This document shows, piece after piece, positions 23,924 through 31,478 of a DNA stretch of 64,000 nt. Below the pieces are notes generated by a model. The model saw nothing but the letters and a program-made list of their open reading frames with translations, did not search any database and was not told the origin of the DNA. The DNA comes from an uncultured Collinsella sp. Its GTDB lineage: Bacteria; Actinomycetota; Coriobacteriia; Coriobacteriales; Coriobacteriaceae. Both the position numbers and the translations under genes were made by a program. The DNA lies in NCBI GenBank assembly GCA_902493375.1, contig CABUPH010000008.1, positions 1 to 64,000 of the forward strand, in the 5' to 3' direction. Within the stretch, counting starts at the first letter, position 1; the number at the start of each line of letters is the position of its first letter.

Positions 23924-25864
23924 ATGACCGATAGCATGCAGCAGATGGCGCTCGACACGCTCGGCGCCTATTTTGGCTACACCTCGTTTCGCCCGGGGCA
24001 GGACCGCATGGTGGATGCGATCCTTGCCGGTCGCGATGCGCTGGGCGTTATGCCCACGGGCGCCGGCAAGTCCATTTGCTATCAGGTGCCCGCGCTCATG
24101 CTACCCGGGATCACCTTTGTGGTGAGTCCGCTGCTGTCGCTTATGGAGGACCAGACCCGTGCGTTGCTCGCGGCGGGTGCGCGACCCAGCTATCTCAACT
24201 CCAGCCTTACTCCGGCCCAGCAAAACACCGTGCTCAAGCGGGCGCACGAGGGCCGCTATCAGCTTATGTACGTGGCACCCGAGCGTCTGCTTGAGCCGCG
24301 CTTTTTAGCCTTTGCGCAGGAGGCCGCGGCGGACGGCGGCATTGGCGTGCCGCTCGTGGCCATTGACGAGGCCCACTGCGTGAGCCAATGGGGCCAGGAT
24401 TTCCGCCCCGCCTACCTGCAGATTCGCGAGTTCATCGATTCCCTGCCGCAGCGCCCTATCGTGGCGGCCTTTACCGCTACGGCGACCGAGCGTGTGCGCG
24501 CGGACATTCAGCAGATGCTCGGTCTGCAAAACCCCGCGACGGTGGTGACGGGCTTCGATCGCAAGAACCTCTACTTTGGCTGCGAGGAGATGGGCGACAA
24601 GGCCAAGGCAGCGTGGGTGCGTGACTATGTGATCGCGCATTCGAGCGAGAGCGGCATCGTGTATTGCTCGACCCGCAAGACGGTCGATGCGCTGGCAGGC
24701 GAGCTTGTCGAGGCACTGGGTCCCAGCGGCATTCGCGTTGGCCGCTACCATGCAGGCATGGGCAACGACGCCCGTCGCCAAAGCCAGCGTGCCTTTATCG
24801 ACGACGACATTCAGGTGATGGTTGCCACCAACGCCTTTGGCATGGGCATCGACAAGCCCAACGTGCGCTACGTGATTCACAACAACGTGCCCGAGAGCAT
24901 CGAGGCATACTACCAAGAGGCGGGCCGCGCTGGCCGCGATGGCGATCCGGCCAGCTGTTACTTGCTGTGGAACGGCAACGATTTCCGTATGCGCCGCTTT
25001 TTAATCGACCGCGGCGATGCGGCCGACGAGGCGCTTGACGACGAGCAACGCGCGTGGGCGCTCCAGAACCGTTATCGCCTGCTCAGCCAGATGGAGGGCT
25101 ACTGCAATACCACCGGCTGCCTGCGCGAATACATGCTGCGCTACTTTGGAGACGAGGCTGCGGCCGATCATACAGCAGCCGCCGCGGGCGGCACGGCAGA
25201 CGACGCCGAGGGCTGCGGTAACTGCAGCAACTGCCTCACGCAGTTCGAGGTCGAGGACGTCACCGATATGGCCCGCGCCGCCGTGCGCTATGTGGCCACG
25301 CGTCCCATGCGCTTTGGCAAGTCGCTGATCGCCGACGTGCTCCACGGCGGCAACACCGAGCGCATTCGCCAGATGCATCTGGACGAGGACCGCGGCTACG
25401 GTGAGCTGTCGAGCGAATCGGTCGGGCGCATCAAGGACATCATCGGCCAGCTGTGCGGTCGCGGTTATTTGGCCACCTCGCAGGGGCAGTACCCGGTCGT
25501 GGGACTGGGTCCGCGTGCCGGCGAGGTCGAGGACGAGGCGTTCGTCTTTACCGTTAAGCGTCGCGCGTCCAAGCGCAAGGCCTCGGCCCGCGCCCGCCGC
25601 GCCGTCGATCTGCTGCGCGAGGAGGCCGAGCTGTTCGAGCGCCTGCGTGCCCTCCGCAAGGAGATCTCGACCGAGCTGGAGATGGCGCCGTATATGGTCT
25701 TTTCCGACAAGGCCCTGCGCGGCCTGTGCCGCCTGCGTCCGCAGACGCGCGAGGAGCTGATCCAGGTCAACGGCATTGGCGAGAAAAAAGCCGACGCCTT
25801 TGGCGAGCAGTTTATGGCGGCGATTGAAGAATTTGAGTCCGAGCATGCGCGGGATGGAGCGTAA
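23924..25864 (+). CDS. recQ: ATP-dependent DNA helicase RecQ
   Basis: This encodes 646 residues; ATG 23924 follows TTAGGAAA. It is a 3'-5' DNA helicase for recombination and replication-fork repair. Visible motifs: FRPGQ (motif 0), Walker A PTGAGKS (44-50), DEAH (148-151), TATATERV motif III and the QEAGRAGRDG motif VI. The zinc-binding RQC segment has cysteines 394, 399, 431, 434 and 437, with an Ala/Gly-rich insertion between the pairs. A winged-helix segment follows, and an HRDC domain ends the protein (about 575-640, LRGLCRLRPQTREELIQV). It lies only 2 bp before a GntR gene, so the two may be cotranscribed although unrelated in function. Confidence 0.97.
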   Translation: MTDSMQQMALDTLGAYFGYTSFRPGQDRMVDAILAGRDALGVMPTGAGKSICYQVPALMLPGITFVVSPLLSLMEDQTRALLAAGARPSYLNSSLTPAQQNTVLKRAHEGRYQLMYVAPERLLEPRFLAFAQEAAADGGIGVPLVAIDEAHCVSQWGQDFRPAYLQIREFIDSLPQRPIVAAFTATATERVRADIQQMLGLQNPATVVTGFDRKNLYFGCEEMGDKAKAAWVRDYVIAHSSESGIVYCSTRKTVDALAGELVEALGPSGIRVGRYHAGMGNDARRQSQRAFIDDDIQVMVATNAFGMGIDKPNVRYVIHNNVPESIEAYYQEAGRAGRDGDPASCYLLWNGNDFRMRRFLIDRGDAADEALDDEQRAWALQNRYRLLSQMEGYCNTTGCLREYMLRYFGDEAAADHTAAAAGGTADDAEGCGNCSNCLTQFEVEDVTDMARAAVRYVATRPMRFGKSLIADVLHGGNTERIRQMHLDEDRGYGELSSESVGRIKDIIGQLCGRGYLATSQGQYPVVGLGPRAGEVEDEAFVFTVKRRASKRKASARARRAVDLLREEAELFERLRALRKEISTELEMAPYMVFSDKALRGLCRLRPQTREELIQVNGIGEKKADAFGEQFMAAIEEFESEHARDGA

Positions 25865-25866
25865 CG

Positions 25867-26622
25867 ATGGCATTCGACGATAAAACCGACCGCACTGACG
25901 TGCCCGCCGTGCCGCTGTACCAGCAGGTCATGGACGACCTAAAGGGCGAGATCGCGCGCGGCGTGTACCCTGCCGGCTCGCGCATCCCTGCCGAGATGGA
26001 GCTCGCGAAGTCCTACGGCGTGGGGCGCATCACCGTGCGCCGTGCCATCGAGGAGCTGTCGCGTGCGGGGTATCTCAACCGCCAGCAGGGGAGGGGCACC
26101 TTTGTGTGCGCCCCCAAGCTCAAACGCAAGATTCGCCAGAAGGGTGACGTCCAGAGCTTTACTGAGGGTTGTGCTGCCAACGACATGGTGCCGGGTGCGC
26201 GTCTGGTGTCGCGCACGGTGGTTGCGGCGACGCACGAGGATGCGGCGTTCTTTGGCGTGGAGCCCGGCTGCGAGCTTATCGTGGTCGAGCGCGTGCGCAC
26301 GGCCGATGGCATCCCCGTCATGCTCGAGAACAACGCCTTTGTGCTCGCCGACCATCCCTACCTGCAGACGCTGGCCGACGAGGACCTCACCGATAACTCA
26401 ATCTTTGCGCTCGTTGCCGAGCATTCGGGTCGCGCGCCGCTCAAGTCCGGCCCCTGCACCGTGGAGATTGCGCTTGCCGATGCTCAGACGGCCCCGCTGC
26501 TGGAGGTGCCGGTCGGCGAGCCGCTCTTCTATATGGAGGCCTACTTTACCGACGCCGGCGGGCGCCCTCTACTGCTCGGCCGCCAAAAGATCGTGGGCTC
26601 GCGCTACGTCTTCGACATCTAA
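25867..26622 (+). CDS. GntR/UTRA-family transcriptional regulator
   Basis: This encodes 251 residues. ATG 25867 lies 2 bases after the recQ stop; its GGAG is inside the recQ 3' end, implying translational coupling. The winged helix occupies about 15-82 (recognition helix VGRITVRRAIEELS), and the UTRA domain about 100-248 (MLENNAFVLADHPYL, then RQKIVGSRYVF). It closely resembles the regulator at 22871. It is followed by a promoter region with two repeats of an ATAGAAC-type site and then a deglycase gene, so it probably represses that gene. The coupling to recQ seems accidental or reflects insertion of the regulator. Confidence 0.9.
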   Translation: MAFDDKTDRTDVPAVPLYQQVMDDLKGEIARGVYPAGSRIPAEMELAKSYGVGRITVRRAIEELSRAGYLNRQQGRGTFVCAPKLKRKIRQKGDVQSFTEGCAANDMVPGARLVSRTVVAATHEDAAFFGVEPGCELIVVERVRTADGIPVMLENNAFVLADHPYLQTLADEDLTDNSIFALVAEHSGRAPLKSGPCTVEIALADAQTAPLLEVPVGEPLFYMEAYFTDAGGRPLLLGRQKIVGSRYVFDI

Positions 26623-26630
26623 CGTCCACA

Positions 26631-26712
26631 GATAGAACAACATAGAACAAATTTGCCGAGATGACTTCACGGGCGTTGTTGCACGTGCTATAAATAGGAC
26701 AACATAGAACGA
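26631..26712. promoter_or_regulatory. paired operator sites and promoter of deglycase 3
   Basis: Two 20-bp sites, 26631-26650 and 26693-26712, match at 17 of 20 positions; each contains two ATAG(A/G)AC half-sites 10 bp apart. A TATAAAT -10-like element (26689-26695) overlaps the second site. The spacing of 62 bp is near six helical turns, so repressor looping is conceivable. Confidence 0.6.
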
Positions 26713-26766
26713 CAGCAGGTACGAGCTGTCGTCGTTCAAAGCCGCCCCACAAGGAGGAGCATCAGC

Positions 26767-27735
26767 ATGAACGCACACGATCTGGTTCAGGAAATCATCG
26801 AGCGCAAGGGCAAGGTCGAGAACGTCTTTTGGATCGCCTGTGGCGGTTCGATGATCGACCTCATGCCGGCTAACGAACTGCTCAAGCGCGAGGCCACCAC
26901 GTTTACCTCGACGGTCTATACGGCGCGCGAGTTTTGCCTGATGGCTCCCAAGAGTCTTGGCGAGAAGTCGCTCGTCATCGCCTGCAGCCACAGCGGCAAC
27001 ACGCAGGAGGTCGTCGACGGCTGCGAGATAGCGCTGGCCGCCGGTGCTGAGGTCATTGCCCTTACCGACTGCGGGGGCTCAAAGATCGACAACGGCAAGT
27101 GGACTACCTGGGTCTATCCGTGGGGCGAGGGCGTGTCGCAGGCTGAGGTGCCGCAGGGCATCGGCGCTCTGATCGCCGCCGAGTTGCTCGACCAGCAGGA
27201 GGGCTACGAAGCACTCGCCGACATGTACGAAGGCCTTAAGCAGATGGACGCGCTGCTGCCCGCCGCCCGCGAGAAGGTCAACGCCGAGCTGGGCGCCCGC
27301 TTTGCTGAGCTCTGCCAGCAGCACAAGTTCTTCTACATCCTGGGCTCCGGCCCCAACTTTAGCCAGACCTATGCCATGGCGATCTGCTCGCTCATGGAGA
27401 TGCAGTGGCAGCACTGCTGCTACATCCACTCCGGCGAGTACTTCCACGGCCCGTTCGAGGCCACCGAGCCCGGCGTGTTCTACTTTGTGCAGCTCGGATC
27501 GGGCGAGTGCCGCCCCATGGAGGAGCGCGCGCTGGCGTTCCTCAACACGCACACCGACACGATCATGGTGCTCGACGCGCTCGAGTACGGCGTAGGCGAC
27601 GTGCCCGCCAGCGTGCGTTCGTACCTGGAGCCGATCTTCTTCTACAACATGAGCTGCGAGCTGCGCGCCGCCCGCGGCAAGGTGTTCGATCACAGCCCCG
27701 AGATTCGTCGCTACATGGGCATCGAGCAGTACTAA
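26767..27735 (+). CDS. SIS-domain sugar-amine-6-phosphate deglycase (FrlB-like), paralog 3
   Basis: This encodes 322 residues; ATG 26767 follows AAGGAGGAGC. The SIS subdomains start at WIACGGSMIDLMPA and YILGSGPNFSQTYA. Glu211 (EMQWQH) and His227 (YFHGPFE) keep the 16-residue spacing of the FraB catalytic pair. No transporter gene is adjacent, so it may act on substrates imported by the PTS at 17 kb or elsewhere. It is expressed from its own promoter under the neighbouring GntR protein. Having three such enzymes with separate regulators within 13 kb suggests different Amadori substrates or different amine moieties. Confidence 0.86.
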   Translation: MNAHDLVQEIIERKGKVENVFWIACGGSMIDLMPANELLKREATTFTSTVYTAREFCLMAPKSLGEKSLVIACSHSGNTQEVVDGCEIALAAGAEVIALTDCGGSKIDNGKWTTWVYPWGEGVSQAEVPQGIGALIAAELLDQQEGYEALADMYEGLKQMDALLPAAREKVNAELGARFAELCQQHKFFYILGSGPNFSQTYAMAICSLMEMQWQHCCYIHSGEYFHGPFEATEPGVFYFVQLGSGECRPMEERALAFLNTHTDTIMVLDALEYGVGDVPASVRSYLEPIFFYNMSCELRAARGKVFDHSPEIRRYMGIEQY

Positions 27736-27784
27736 GTAACGGGAAAAGCATTCACCTTCGATTCGCAAGCGTGCCGTGTGAGTC

Positions 27785-27827
27785 AAAAAGCGGGCCGCGC
27801 TGGTGGGTTTCCGGCGCGGCCCGCTTT
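27785..27827 (-). terminator. terminator for the dehydrogenase gene
   Basis: A perfect 14-bp stem (27787-27800 with 27814-27827) is followed on the minus strand by TTTTT. It lies between the converging deglycase and dehydrogenase genes and can serve both. Confidence 0.92.
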
Positions 27828-27868
27828 GCATGGCGTCCGTATGAGCGAGGTGTCGCGGCAACCGACGC

Positions 27869-28846
27869 TTACTTGGCGTCGTAGGCCTCGGCGTCCCACC
27901 AGTCGAGCTGGGCGATGTTGTCGCGGATGTGCTGGCAGCTCTTGTGGAAGCCCTCGAGCTCGTGCTCGGACAGGTCGAGCGTGTAGACCTCCTCGACGCC
28001 CTCGGCGCCGATCACGCACGGCAGGGAGGTAAAGATACCCTCCTCGCCATACTGGCCGGTCATGAGCGTGGATGCCGAAAGCACGGCGTGCTCGTTGTGC
28101 AGCACAGCGGCGCAGACGCGCGCGGCGGAGTTGGCGACGGCGTACTCGGTGCACTGCTTGCCCTGGTAGGTTACGTAGCCGCCCTTGCGCGCGAGCTCCT
28201 CGATCTCCATGTGGTCGAAGGCATACTTGTCGGGGTTCTCGGCCTGGAGCTCGTTGAGGCTCTTGCCGGCGATGGTTGCGGCCTTAAAGGCGGCCAGCTG
28301 GCTAAAGCCGTGCTCGCCGATCATGTAGGCGTCGATGGACTTGGGGCTCACGCCGACCTTTTTGGAAATCTCGGTGCGCAGGCGGGCGGAGTCCAGGCCG
28401 CAGCCCGAGCCGATGATCTTCTTGGGATCGTAGCCGGTCAGGTGCCACAGCTCGGTGCACACGACGTCGCAGGGGTTGGAGATGCTCACGAAGATGCCGT
28501 CAAAGCCGGCGTCGACGATGCGCTTGGCAAAGGTGCGGGCGGCGTCGGTGGTAAAGAACAGCTCGCCGTCGCGGTTGCCGGCGGCCAGCGCGACCTTGCC
28601 GGCGGCGTTGACGATAACGTCGCAGCAGGCAAGCTCCTCGTAGTGGTCGTAGCAGTTGACGATCTTGGTGTTGTACGGGACAAACGAAAGGGAGTCGCGC
28701 AGGTCCTGGACCTCGGACGTCACCTTGGCCTCGTTGATATCGCACAGGTACAGCTCATCGGCAATGCCCTGCATGAGCAGGCTGTTGGCGACATGTGCTC
28801 CTACGTGGCCCTGGCCGACCACACCGATCTTACGCGTCTGGTACAT
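27869..28846 (-). CDS. L-lactate / L-2-hydroxyacid dehydrogenase (HicDH-like)
   Basis: This encodes 325 residues. The ATG at 28846 follows GAAAGGA on the minus strand. The NAD-binding motif is VVGQGHVGAHVANSL (residues about 8-22). The substrate Arg lies in SARLRTEIS and the catalytic His in IGEHGFSQ. In the mobile loop the usual lactate dehydrogenase Gln is not seen; the segment AGKVALAAGNRDGEL instead resembles L-2-hydroxyisocaproate dehydrogenase. It therefore reduces pyruvate or a bulkier 2-oxoacid and reoxidises NADH during fermentation. Malate dehydrogenase is unlikely because the loop Arg is absent. It stands alone. Confidence 0.85.
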   Translation of the reverse strand: MYQTRKIGVVGQGHVGAHVANSLLMQGIADELYLCDINEAKVTSEVQDLRDSLSFVPYNTKIVNCYDHYEELACCDVIVNAAGKVALAAGNRDGELFFTTDAARTFAKRIVDAGFDGIFVSISNPCDVVCTELWHLTGYDPKKIIGSGCGLDSARLRTEISKKVGVSPKSIDAYMIGEHGFSQLAAFKAATIAGKSLNELQAENPDKYAFDHMEIEELARKGGYVTYQGKQCTEYAVANSAARVCAAVLHNEHAVLSASTLMTGQYGEEGIFTSLPCVIGAEGVEEVYTLDLSEHELEGFHKSCQHIRDNIAQLDWWDAEAYDAK

Positions 28847-29057
28847 ATATGTATCCTTTCGGCCGAGTTTTTCGCGTCGAATCATTGTAGCGTCCTGCTG
28901 CCACTTTGCTAGGCTAAAGCGCCGTAGATTTTTGGGACATGCCTTAATCTCTACTTTTGGAGTGATTTGGGCCGCTGACGGCATCGCTGGGCGATGTGCT
29001 CGCGCGGATGGGGCCGCTCGTTGTACCATAACTGCAACTGACTCGTAAGGAGCATCC

Positions 29058-29984
29058 ATGCCCATTCGCATCCCCGACGCCCTCCCTGCCGCCGCGCAGC
29101 TCGAGAGCGAGAACATCTTTGTCATGACCGAGTACCGCGCGCTGCACCAGGACATCCGTCCGCTGCGCGTGCTCATCCTCAACCTCATGCCCACCAAAAT
29201 CGCCACCGAGACGCAGATTATGCGCAAGCTCTCCAACACGCCGCTGCAGGTGGAGGTGGACCTGCTGCGCACCAAGACGCACGAGGCCACGCATGTGAGC
29301 GCCGGCCACCTGGAGACGTTCTACCGCACGTTCGATGACATCCGCGACATCCACTACGACGGTCTGATCATCACGGGTGCCCCGGTGGAGCAGATGCCGT
29401 TCGAGGAGGTCGACTACTGGCCCGAACTCTGCCAGATCATGGATTGGTCCACCACGCACGTACACTCTACGCTGCACATTTGCTGGGGCGCGCAGGCCGG
29501 CCTGTACCATCATTACGGTATTCAGAAGCACGACCTGCCGGCAAAGGCGAGTGGCGTGTTCGAGCATTATCTGGTGAAGCCGCAAAGCCCGCTGGTCCGT
29601 GGCTTTGACGACCGTTTCTATGCCGTGCATTCGCGCAACACCGATGTGCGTCGCGAGGACGTGGAGGCCGAGCCGCAGCTTGAGGTCGTGGCCGTGTCCG
29701 ACGAGGTGGGCCTGTACATCGTCAAGTCGACCGACAGCCGCCGCTTCTTTGTCTTTGGGCACCCCGAGTACGATACCGACACGCTGCGCTTGGAGTACGA
29801 GCGCGACGTGAAGCGCGGGCTCAACCCTCAGGTGCCGGCGCATTACTTCCCGGGCGACGACCCCACCGCCGAGCCGCGCAACGTCTGGCGCAGCCAGGCT
29901 CAGTTGCTCTACACCAACTGGCTCAACTACTACGTCTACCAGACCACGCCCTACGACCTGGCCCGCGCCGGCGAGGAGCACTAG
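29058..29984 (+). CDS. metA: homoserine O-acyltransferase MetA, predicted O-acetyltransferase
   Basis: This encodes 308 residues; ATG 29058 follows TAAGGAGC. It catalyses the first committed step of methionine synthesis, acylating homoserine. The catalytic Cys142 (HICWGAQAG), His235 (FGHPEYD) and the following Glu are in place. Residue 111 is Glu (GAPVE), the state linked to acetyl-CoA use in this family, whereas succinyl-CoA enzymes such as that of Escherichia coli have Gly. So O-acetylhomoserine is the likely product despite the succinyltransferase family name. It is divergent from the dehydrogenase; no riboswitch is recognised in the 211-bp gap. Confidence 0.95.
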   Translation: MPIRIPDALPAAAQLESENIFVMTEYRALHQDIRPLRVLILNLMPTKIATETQIMRKLSNTPLQVEVDLLRTKTHEATHVSAGHLETFYRTFDDIRDIHYDGLIITGAPVEQMPFEEVDYWPELCQIMDWSTTHVHSTLHICWGAQAGLYHHYGIQKHDLPAKASGVFEHYLVKPQSPLVRGFDDRFYAVHSRNTDVRREDVEAEPQLEVVAVSDEVGLYIVKSTDSRRFFVFGHPEYDTDTLRLEYERDVKRGLNPQVPAHYFPGDDPTAEPRNVWRSQAQLLYTNWLNYYVYQTTPYDLARAGEEH

Positions 29985-30007
29985 GCTGCTGCGAGGCGCG
30001 CCGGCGG

Positions 30008-30604
30008 CTAGGCGCTGATGATGTTGAGCAGCGGTAGGTCGTGGGCATCGGTGGGGATGTGGTCGACGCGCTGTTCGTCAAAGGCAATGCCGACGATTTG
30101 ACATACGGGTGAGAGCATGGGCAGGTAGCGGTCGTAGCAACCGCCGCCGTAGCCCAGGCGCGCGCCGGTTTGATCGAAGGCCACGAGCGGCGCAACAATC
30201 ATGTCGAATGCTTCGGCAGGCACGATAGGGAAGCGGCTGCTGTCGATGTCCGTGGCTGCGAAGGCCCGCGTGGGGTGGACGATAAACGGTGCCACGGACG
30301 CATCGTCGGCGGCAACTGCCCGCATGCACATGCGCTGGCCACAAGCTGCGGCATCAATTGCCGAGAGCATGCACGGATAGGCCACGCGCCAGCCGCGTTT
30401 GGCGGCCGCAGCGGCAAACGCGGCTGGGTCGACCTCGGAACCCATTGCGGCATAGACGGCAACGGTGCGCGACGCCGCGGCATCCAAGCGGCCCAGCAGC
30501 TCAACCAGCCGTGCACAGATATCAGCAGACTTCGCCGCCCGCACATCCAAATCGAGAGCATCGCGCCGAGCAATCACCGCCCGCCGCAACTCAGCCTTGT
30601 CCAT
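30008..30604 (-). CDS. 5-formyltetrahydrofolate cyclo-ligase
   Basis: This encodes 198 residues. The ATG at 30604 is preceded on its strand by GGGAGAGGGAG; an upstream in-frame start lies in a repeat and is rejected. The enzyme converts 5-formyl-THF to 5,10-methenyl-THF using ATP. The N-terminal Lys/Arg cluster (DKAELRRAVIARRDAL) and the signature FDQTGARLGYGGGCYDRYL (about 145-163) are diagnostic. Repeat R3 copy B begins 14 bases upstream of its start. It converges with metA, 23 bp apart. Confidence 0.92.
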   Translation of the reverse strand: MDKAELRRAVIARRDALDLDVRAAKSADICARLVELLGRLDAAASRTVAVYAAMGSEVDPAAFAAAAAKRGWRVAYPCMLSAIDAAACGQRMCMRAVAADDASVAPFIVHPTRAFAATDIDSSRFPIVPAEAFDMIVAPLVAFDQTGARLGYGGGCYDRYLPMLSPVCQIVGIAFDEQRVDHIPTDAHDLPLLNIISA

Positions 30605-30617
30605 CCCGGCTCCCTCT

Positions 30618-30658
30618 CCCAAACCTACCAAAAAGGGACAGGTTTATTTTGGCAGGTT
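30618..30658. repeat. dispersed 41-bp repeat R3, copy B
   Basis: It matches copy A (13486-13526) at 38 of 41 positions, the three differences being adjacent (TTT against AAA in the loop). It lies in the leader of the cyclo-ligase gene and 25 bp from an R4 repeat. Confidence 0.85.
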
Positions 30659-30682
30659 TTATCTAGGCAAACAGCAAAAACA

Positions 30683-30716
30683 ACCACGAAGGGAACACAG
30701 GCACCCTCGTGGTGGT
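30683..30716. repeat. palindromic repeat R4, copy 2
   Basis: ACCACGA-GGG type arms flank ACACAGGCA; the right arm reads CCCTCGTGGTGGT and is followed by TTTT. Read on the plus strand it resembles a terminator. It sits downstream of hicB, whose gene runs leftward. Confidence 0.75.
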
Positions 30717-30737
30717 TTTGATGGCGACTCGTCTCTA

Positions 30738-31067
30738 TTACAACGCCGCGGCGATTGCTTCGGCCACAAATTTGTTAAGCGATTCACCCTTCTTTGCCGC
30801 CGCCAGTGCTGCCTGCTTGTGAAGCTCGGAGCCTGTTCTCACATTGAATGAGCCCTTAAAAGCCCGCTCTGGTTCCTTGCCCTTTTCGGCACAAAACTCA
30901 AGGTAATCGTCGACGGCGTCGTGGAAGCATCGCTCCACTTCTTCAACCGTGGAGCCTTCGAATACGATTGCGTCCCTAATGCCGGCGACCATGCCTGTTA
31001 GCACATGCTGTTCGGCATCGAACTCGACCGGGGCGAAATAACCCTTGTATGCCAAAACGTTACTCAT
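30738..31067 (-). CDS. hicB: HicB-family antitoxin
   Basis: This encodes 109 residues. The ATG at 31067 is favoured: GGAGG lies 5 bases upstream on the minus strand, inside hicA, and the two frames overlap by 8 bases. The N-terminal half (YKGYFAPVEFDAEQHVLTGMVAGI) is the partially degraded RNase-H-like HicB fold. The C-terminal segment (SLNKFVAEAIAAAL) is a ribbon-helix-helix-like DNA-binding tail. HicB neutralises the HicA mRNA nuclease and represses the operon through the operator at 31338-31358. Toxin-first gene order is typical of hicAB. Confidence 0.92.
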   Translation of the reverse strand: MSNVLAYKGYFAPVEFDAEQHVLTGMVAGIRDAIVFEGSTVEEVERCFHDAVDDYLEFCAEKGKEPERAFKGSFNVRTGSELHKQAALAAAKKGESLNKFVAEAIAAAL

Positions 31068-31323
31068 GACTACCTCCGACATCTTGCAGAAAGCGAACGA
31101 TGTTTCGAATGGTCCCCGCTGTCAATTCGTCAGATGGATGAGGCGCGTGCATTACGAACATCCTGCCATCTGATGGCCTGTAGAAGCGAACACGCGATCC
31201 GGATGTCTTGCCTTTGCTGTCCATTTCAAAGCCATACGAAGCCATGACTTTTATAAAATCCGCATACCGATACGTCGAAGGGCAGCTAAACAGTTGGGCG
31301 ATGAGTTTATCGGTCCGCGTCAT
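31060..31323 (-). CDS. hicA: HicA-family mRNA interferase toxin
   Basis: This encodes 87 residues, slightly longer than many HicA proteins. The ATG at 31323 follows GTGAGGCGGG. The double-stranded-RNA-binding-like fold is recognisable from YADFIKVMASYGFE, SGSRVRFYRP and the catalytic-histidine segment HAPHPSDELTAGTIRNIV. HicA cleaves mRNA during stress. It is the first gene of the operon and overlaps hicB. Confidence 0.92.
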   Translation of the reverse strand: MTRTDKLIAQLFSCPSTYRYADFIKVMASYGFEMDSKGKTSGSRVRFYRPSDGRMFVMHAPHPSDELTAGTIRNIVRFLQDVGGSHE

Positions 31324-31337
31324 CCCGCCTCACATTC

Positions 31338-31375
31338 TGCAACTATATTCTAGTTGCAATTTCAGTTCGTTGCAA
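31338..31375 (-). promoter_or_regulatory. hicAB promoter with palindromic operator
   Basis: On the minus strand TTGCAA (31375-31370) and TAGAAT (31352-31347) are 17 bp apart, a good promoter. A perfect palindrome TGCAACTA-TATTC-TAGTTGCA (31338-31358) covers the -10 box, exactly where the HicB ribbon-helix-helix tail would be expected to repress. Confidence 0.78.
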
Positions 31376-31420
31376 GCACCTCTACTATAGAACATGTGTG
31401 CGTATAGAACAAGTGTTCGA

Positions 31421-31466
31421 ACTACCACGAAGGGCGCCTGTGAACTGCGACCTTCGTGGTAGTTTT
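31421..31466. repeat. palindromic repeat R4, copy 3
   Basis: Perfect 13-bp arms ACTACCACGAAGG (31421-31433) and 31451-31463 enclose 17 bases and are followed by TTTT on the plus strand. It begins 13 bp after the M16 peptidase stop (which runs leftward), so it may also serve as that gene's 3' hairpin. Confidence 0.85.
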
Positions 31467-31478
31467 GCTTGCCGTGCC

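Noticed and set aside
27869..28846. Malate dehydrogenase annotation for the 2-hydroxyacid dehydrogenase
   Set aside because: The Arg that marks malate specificity in the mobile loop is absent.
31387..31410. ATAGAAC pair near hicAB as a site for the 25867 GntR regulator
   Set aside because: Half-site spacing is 17 bp rather than 10 bp and the genes are functionally unrelated, so chance is more likely.
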